From NCBI RefSeq assembly GCF_048128805.1, contig NC_136012.1, positions 11,779,725-11,843,724 on the forward strand: a stretch of DNA of 64,000 nt, in the 5' to 3' direction. The notes beneath the pieces are model-generated. The model was not told the origin of the DNA. It saw only the letters and a program-made list of their open reading frames with translations, and made no database searches. The position numbers were made by a program, and so were the translations under genes. Below are positions 56,701 to 64,000 of this stretch, piece by piece (the stretch's first letter is position 1; the number at the start of each line of letters is the position of its first letter). Source of the DNA: Centroberyx gerrardi (lineage: Eukaryota > Chordata > Actinopteri > Beryciformes > Berycidae).

Positions 56701-59700
56701 GGGAGAGAGCAAGAAAACCAGGGAGAACAGGACAAAATGAAAGAGCGAGAAAAAAGTGAGAGAGGTGTTGGTGTTGTTCCAGTATAGACCCTGAGGAAAG
56801 AGACAGTAATGCATGAGAAATGGGCTCTTTCCTCCAGCCTTCCTTACTCCCATTCTCCTTCTCCTGTTCCATCGTGTCCACGTCCAAGGGGAGCAAAGAG
56901 GGAGACCAAATTTAATTTGCCACACCGTCTCTTGCCATCACCCCCAGCGCCTGGGGGCAAATGAAATGGATTCTGGAATTTAAAAAGATGACTTAAATAA
57001 AGAAATAAAACAGGGCACACGGGAGAGGGTGTCGGAGACAATAGCACAGAGGGTGGCAGAGAAATGAGAGCAGGGTTTGTGGGGCTCGGGGGGGTGAGAG
57101 AGAGACGGAGAGGAAGATGGGAGAGCTTTATGTAGGCCAGATATCAACTGTATGGTTATAATATACCAGGTCTGAACCCTGGCCATCTGGAGAGGCCACA
57201 GGGTTAGACAAACAATCAGAGATCAGCGTGGCGATAGCGGCTACTGCTGACGGTACGACATCCCAACATGGAGGTGCCTGGGAGGTTAATGACCCATTAC
57301 CTCACCCTGCTGCACTCCCTAGGGAGGTACCGTTCTTAGCATGGGGCCGTGGGGTGTGTATGTGTGTGTGCGTGTCTTTCTCAGAGCCCAAAGCACACCT
57401 TGGGGCTGTTACTCAACACCGGAGTGACATCACCACGGAGACGAAGCCGGTGTGGGGGAGACGGGTGGGAGACTTGGAGACGAGGGCGTGGAGGATGGAG
57501 ACTGTGGAGAGTCTGTGGACTACATGGGAGTCACATTACTCCCCTCCAGCTCTTCTCTTCCTGTCACATAAGCACTTTGAGGACTCAACAGCAAAGCCGG
57601 AGCCTTGACAACTTCAAACGGCTGCTTTGCTGGGGGAGATCAGAGACAAAGAGGGGATGGAGGGGAAAATAAAGAAAGCGAGAGGAATGAATCTAAAAAA
57701 GCACCAGGCTTGCTCGATGTGTAGCTCTGACATTGTGTTGCGGGATGTCTTGAATTTCATTATCAGAATCTTGCCTCAAGTTCCTCCACACTGCTCAGTC
57801 CCACAGTAGAAGAAAAAAAAACCACGGGCCTCCACCCGGTCCATTGAGAGCCAATGAGCTCTGGTCCAGCTGCAGGAGAGACTTGGGGGCCATTAAGAAG
57901 AGAAAACAAACATAGACCTCTGGCCAGGCACACACAGCCCAGCCCAGACACCTGTGTCCCATTCACCAAACATATCCGGCCACTTAACACTTCATTGAGG
58001 GGGTAGGGTGTTGTTTGTGTTTGCAGGCTTGCACACCCCACTATGTTTCCTTTAGTTTAGCCCCTACACCCAAGCAGCCTCGGAGCCCCTCTCTAAAGAG
58101 CAAATGCTCGCGGCTCTAGCCCAACCCGCCGGGTGCAGCCAGCCGTGGCACCACCTGACCGTCACAACTGACCCCATTCTAAGCTGAACCCCCTGAATAA
58201 AAGTCCCTAAAACCTCTCAAAACAAAGCTCATTCATCCTGCTGTCATCTGCCGTCTCCAGCCTTCCTCCCGTCTAGGTGCCCCAGCTGCGTCTGCCCTGA
58301 CCTCCGGGTTGCCAACACCTGTCCTGCACAGACAGGGACAAGCACACACACACACACACACCTCTCTACTACACAGGATGGTTGAGAGACACAGACAGCA
58401 GGCTGGGCAGACGTGGCACTGCCTCGGATCAGTGGAGGGGCACACTTGGAGCTGCCAGCAGCAAAGCTCGGGTCGGCACCATTACAATTCTTTCCACCTC
58501 AGCAATTCAAAATGGAGAAGAGGTATGCATGGGCCGTGGTCAATTTGCTATGGTAGATTCTCAATGCCTCGATGCAATTTACTGAATTGAAATGGAGTTG
58601 ACCCCCAACCCTGGCAATGTGTTCATAGTTTCCACCCAAAGATTAAGTTAGATAGCGGGGCTGAGCTGTTTAGATACAGCGGGGGCCGTTTGCATGCCGC
58701 AATGCCTTGTTTGCAGCGAGGCCAAATGCACTCACAGATGGGAGCCGACTGGACACCAGATGACTTGCTACGGTGTGGTGGGGCGGCCTGCTTTGGGGCT
58801 GAGAGACAGGGGAGAGAGGGGAAAGAGAAGAGAACAGGGCCATCGGGCACCAGATGCCCTGTTCCAGTTTACTCGGTCCTGCTGTCCTGGTGGGACGCCA
58901 CGACGCTCCGGCCTGGCCTGGCCTCGAACATCAGGAGGGTGAACAGAGAGATTCTGCCACAGATGCTCCTGTTTTTGTGTTATGCTGTGGCCCTGGGTAA
59001 CAACTCTCTCTATCATCATAGACTAAAACAGGAAAGCTGAAACCTCCAAGTGACCTTGCGTAGGTGTATATTCCTCAGTTAGCTCAACAGATCTATGACA
59101 GGGCTGTAAACACATACTCTAGTTGGTAAACACTGAACACTGTCTTCCTGACTGCATCAGGGCACAGCTGCGATCTGTTTAACCTTCAGGAAGAACAGCA
59201 ATGAATGGAAAGTCAGACAAAAAAGCTCAGCTACAATTATTTCTGCTACAATGGAGATTTTTAGAGGTGCTTCTTATCTTTGACTATCTATTAATATTGG
59301 TCAATGCTGATACGATATTAATAGTCTACAGTATGCCTGTTTTAAAATCTTTTACACAAATATATTGTTGTGCATACCTTAGGAAGATGTTTCTAGGCCA
59401 GATATGCCGTTTCCACATGAAAATGACTGAATTGCATTTTTGTTAACAATCATTGTTTTCTCACATTTCAAAATACATCATTTTGAATAAAACACTAAAA
59501 TAAAACTGAAATCCTCAACACCGCCCCCGAATAAATACTTACACTGATATGTGCAAAACTGTAAACCGCTATTCTGCACTCTGCATGTTTTTCCCCAAGC
59601 GAAGCAGCAGATTCAATTTATAGGAAAATTTTAATTTACGGTTTGACTCTTGGTGAACAACATGCTCATATTTTCATTTTGACAAACTATGCATCTGGAA

Positions 59701-61004
59701 CTGGGGTATCTGAATTGTCCAATAACATCAAGTCTGATCACCTCATTTCTCAGTACATGGCTTCTGACACCCTACTTACTACAACATGGAAGGAGGATAT
59801 GCACGTTCCATGACAGGGAAAACACGGTAAACCGAGGCTTCTCGAGAGCCAGTTACTTGTAGGTGTGCATGACTGTGGGCTGCACATGGAGGCCAGTCCT
59901 AGGTGAGAGTATGTGTGTGGTATCAGTGTTGCAGCCAGGGCCAGCCAAGGCTACCAGACAACTGAGTAAACAGACAGCCCCCCTCTCCACCTGTCTGCCC
60001 TCCATGCTCACATCGGGGAGAGCTTTCAGCGCCGGTAGTCCTTACGATACGAGGCTAACACCTACCGACCCCAAATCCACTCGTGTGATTCATAACAGTT
60101 ACACAAATTGACACATAACATTCACACATACACGGTCATCAACCTTCACCGTGGGTTTCCTGTTTGGATAAATAGAGGGTAATAGTACGAAGTCCTGACC
60201 CCGGTACAGTATAGTGTGTCAGGATTGTAGGTTCCCAAATGCCTTGTACATCTCAATGCAACACAAAGGCAGAGCAGCACACACACACACACATCTCAGA
60301 GTCAGAAAGTGAAGCCTCCCGAATGGCTAAATGGATGAAGGAGAAAAAAAAAAAAATCTAATCATATCTGGTGACTGATAGCACTTATGATGAGGACAGG
60401 GTTAGAATATCCAGCAGTGGAGTGGTGCGTTCCCATTACTGCATCTCCCCTTCTCTGAAAATGGCTTCATTAACAGGCCAGCACCGAGAGCTCCCATGCC
60501 GAGCGTATGAACGCGCCGTGCCCCGAGGGTCCACCGGAATGGCTGAGGTGAAGTCCATTAACACCCGGCAGCTTGTTTTTTGACCACTAAATAAAACAGG
60601 GTATTTCTCTACATCCACAGTATAAACAGCCCTCAGCTGAGGAGCTAAGGAGCACAAAATGGGGTTTAAACACACAAAAAAAAAAAAGATTAAGCCCATA
60701 AACTATACTGTTCATACTGTACAGATGCATCATTTCAGGTCATGATCTAGACCCATGTGAATTCACAACACTCCTTATGAAAAGCAATTTCACACGGTTC
60801 TCGGAAACACATGGGCTTAGAAGACAGCGGCGTGCCATAACATGCCTAGAAAGTAGGGAAGCAGGCTCTGATGACGTTTTGGTGATTCATCAAAGAGTCA
60901 TCCGAGTGGCAATTTATATTCAACGTTAACTGCCACTATGGGCCTAAAATAGAGCATAACAGAAGTATAATATACCCAGGACAATTGAAGCTTACTCGAC
61001 TGTT
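53738..61004. other. Noncoding region, no gene seen
   Basis: Mostly unique-looking sequence with scattered simple repeats: (ACAG)n at about 55258-55290, GA-rich at 56670-56700, TG at 57357-57370, (CA)n at 58343-58361 and 60278-60293. Short open frames show no family motif or splice context. Several AT-rich, TAATTA-type patches could be regulatory, but nothing is decisive. Confidence 0.35.
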
Positions 61005-61060
61005 GCTCTCATTATAAGTTGTTCTGGATTAGAGTGTCAGATAAATGCCTAAAATGTAAA
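61005..61060 (+). repeat. Second copy of the SINE/LINE-type tail
   Basis: CTCATTATAAGTTGTTCTGG, then ATTAGAGTGTCAGATAAATG and CCTAAAATGTAAATG, closely parallel the tail at 22185-22265 and lie in the same orientation. Only the last 50-60 bases are recognisable. Confidence 0.5.
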
Positions 61061-64000
61061 TGTTGGTGTCTAAACAGAGAGGGGGGGTAAGCAGGAGAGC
61101 TATAAAAGCCAGGCGGTCTCTTGCTGTGGATAAAACCATATCTCATATAACCTGTACTGCTCATCTGGCATACTTCCCAATCCCTCAGGCAACCAGAGCT
61201 GGCTACCTCTGAGCCTATGACATTGCTCTCACTTTCCCAGCACTTATGCTCCAATCATGTGTCATCTGATGAAACGCTACACCCTAGTCACCATTATTCG
61301 TCTGGATACAGGAGCCTCTGGAATGTATCGGATTCCTGCCTCAGGGGGTAAGCACCTTGGAAACATAGTCCTACCTCCACCGCCGCGCCTCTCCCTCCCC
61401 CTCCCGCTTTTCCTCCCTGCTCTCTCCGGCTAACTTTCCGTTGAGCAAAATTCCACGAGAGGCCTACTTGAATCACATCGCTTGATCGCCCCTGTGACAT
61501 GTGCTCGCATTTTTGATGTCCGTCTGACAATAGAAGGACATGCAAGGGACGGTTTAGAGTTTCGAGGCTGTTCTCCGACTTCACGCAGCCTCTTTCATGC
61601 CAACACCGAACAAGGTTGAAAAAGTACTCCGGCACAACTTCGCCCGCTGACAAGGTGCGTGGATCGGGCAGGTAACACTGGGAAAGAGGAAATTCCAGCA
61701 ACACTTGCAGTACCGAGCACAAAGATGTATTATATTGGCTTTACTAATAAATCTTTGTTCTCAGTACTGCAACACCAAACAAGGTCCAAGCCCGAGGGAA
61801 AACACCACAATGAACCATCCCCTTTCCCCTTTCCGCTGATGAGGGGACACACTATCTAGCCGTGCTTGAGCATAAGCACTGGAGCACAACCCGAAATTCA
61901 AATTACAACCACTGTGGTGCTCTAAAAGATAATTTACTTGTCCATTTTGTCCTCTCCAGTGCAACAATGGTACAACTCCTCTCAGCTCATCTCCCTTCTC
62001 CAGAGAGCAACAGTTATGCCGAGCAGTGTCCAGGCCCACAGTATTGAGTGTCTCTGAGTCACTGGCCTGCGTAATTCAGTCTAGGGAATTATGACAGTGG
62101 AAAATCATTTCCCTGGGCTGGGGATAGGAGGCCATGGCTAATCGTTCAGTAATCTGATCTGCCTGCATACTGTAGCATTCAGCCGCGCCGCTAGCTCAGC
62201 CAGCCAGTCACACATGTGGACACCCCCAGTGACTGCCAACTATCTGATGGAGGCTAGCACTATTCAAAACAACTCTCCAGGTTTTCCCGAGGATTACAGA
62301 TGCTATCGGATCATTTGCTAATACTCAGTTGTGCTGTGCTGTTTGAAAATGTATTTACTCTGCTCCCACTCTCGCAGTCCAATATCACTCACGATATCAC
62401 GGCCTAAGCCAAAAATGCTACAGCTACATTCCAGGCAGAACGAGGCACTTACAACAGAAACGACTTCCTCTCAAATACCGACTTTACAGGCTAAAATAGT
62501 ACAATCTGCCTCTTGCATTCTGGCATATTAAACCGAAAGCTAGGCTTAATGAAGAACATTTGAGTTTGTTTGTCCAATAGCGGGCTATTTTGGACACAGT
62601 TTCCATTATAGATTCCAGTATCTAGTGTAGCCAGTGGTGTTGTAGTAGTGTATGAATAAGAACCATAGGGAGCAGTATTGTCGCACAAAGCCGTGCTTAT
62701 ACCCAGCAGAGAGGGTTGGGGGGCTGGTGTTTTGGAAAGATGCCTGGCTTCAGCCCCACTCTAAAGAGAGGTCTGCCCCCCACACACTGAGTGTGGCTCC
62801 AAGGGGCACTGACATGGAAAAATACAAGAGCTGGCATGTTGTTGGGCACTGCAGTTCCCATCAGCCTACAGTTACCTTGCATAACATTACATGCGAAGGG
62901 ATACCTACTGCTGCACGATCAGATTCTCATCAAAATGCCTTGTAATGTATGTAGGGATGGTGTAATGGTAGCAATAAAAAAACAAAACAACTCAAGTTAT
63001 AATGACTGACAGCAAACAACAATACCTTACTGTTCGCCATACAGACCTAAATCTAAAATGATGAATCGTCTGTGATCATGTCTCCTACTGATAAACGGCC
63101 AAACACTGATCGGTGACACAAGCTGTCATACACTGTCAGGCCTATATTATCAACCTCAAAGTATATGTCGCGGCAATGTAACCTAGTCACGGCATTCCAG
63201 AGGCATATCTAAGTGAAGAGATGCTGATATATGATCAAATGGCGGCGGCGGCAGTGGCAGCCTTCATCAACTCAAAGCACTAGATCACAGCATGTTTGGC
63301 AGCCAGTGGGAGCAGTCAGATGGAGGGTTAGAACAACCAGACAAACAGTTGGCACAGACAAATACAACGCAAGGGAAGATTCAACTCTCCACAAATTTGA
63401 TAGAGAAAAACAACAGCAATCACACTCTTCTTTATATCTAATCTGCAAATGGAATAAGCCCTGCTTTTTTTCCCCAAATGCACAGGACAACATGTGATGA
63501 ACAACACATGGCTTGGGGACAACAAAAATGTGAAGCAATGGTCAAATAACTTTCTCATGATACATAAACAAGGAGCACAGCGCTCTTTAGTTACAAGAAT
63601 GTTTTCTGCAGCTGAGGCTAAAATGCAGGGAAAGTCCTTACCACTTTGCCAAACACGATCTGAGTGTGAGTCATTCTCTTTTACTAATCTCTTACTCACG
63701 TATGTGCACGCATGCACGCGCACACACCCCGAGGCAATAGATTTCGGGCAGGTCTGGACTGCCCCTTTTCCTACCGAGGGGAGTCAAATGTTTATAGTAT
63801 TTAATAGATGCAGCTATCTTGGTGGAGAAGGACATTTGCTCCATATTACACCACAAACAGCAACAGACAGACTGATACAGTGAAGACATGGACCACATTA
63901 AAAAGGCACTGCATCATTGGTGCATTATGCAACAGCCACCAAGACACGCATGAACAACAAATTAAAACAATTAAAGCTGAATGCATGCATTGTGATGTCT
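61061..64000. other. Noncoding region to window end
   Basis: No coding exon, RNA gene or clear repeat is supported. A short CpG-containing C/T-rich patch lies at 61377-61432 and a (GGC) cluster at 63240-63252. Confidence 0.35.

Overview
The window is vertebrate nuclear DNA, almost certainly from a ray-finned (teleost) fish. The evidence is multi-exon genes with GT-AG introns, mostly short introns, dense CA/GT and GA microsatellites, teleost-style interspersed repeat tails, and recognisable vertebrate orthologues. The species cannot be named from the sequence.

The left 37 kb is gene-dense. In order it holds: hmgxb3 (minus strand, 3' end cut off by the window edge); a slc35a4 locus (plus) that carries both the conserved 103-residue SLC35A4 microprotein and, downstream, the SLC35A4 Golgi transporter frame; a divergent kinesin-like gene (minus, 18 coding exons, 627 aa) whose nucleotide-binding motifs are eroded; a CD14 orthologue (minus, one coding exon, with three apparent 1-nt frame breaks); cd74, the MHC class II invariant chain with its thyroglobulin type-1 exon (minus, 9 exons, 287 aa); and ndst1, heparan sulfate N-deacetylase/N-sulfotransferase 1 (minus, 14 coding exons, 889 aa). 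Coding exons were assembled by hand from splice sites and reading phase. For the kinesin-like gene, cd74 and ndst1 the exon lengths add up to a complete in-frame protein.

In human, orthologues of all the named genes lie on 5q31-q33, and SLC35A4 and CD14 are close neighbours there. The window is therefore a conserved but reshuffled syntenic block. It mixes immune genes (cd14, cd74) with Golgi and glycan genes (slc35a4, ndst1). The genes are not an operon and need not work together.

The right 27 kb (about 37-64 kb) has no protein-coding gene that I can support. It lies upstream of the ndst1 start codon and probably holds ndst1 5' noncoding exons, introns and regulatory DNA. It contains many microsatellites, a 692-bp hAT-type element with a perfect 8-bp target duplication, and a nested pair of mobile elements: an L1-like retrotransposon 3' fragment inserted, with a 16-bp target duplication, inside a terminal-inverted-repeat element.

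The points most worth a second look are the fish CD14 orthologue and its frame breaks, the pseudo-motor kinesin between slc35a4 and cd14, the two-protein slc35a4 locus with a possible private splice acceptor for the transporter, and CA/GT repeats placed at 5' splice sites of three genes.
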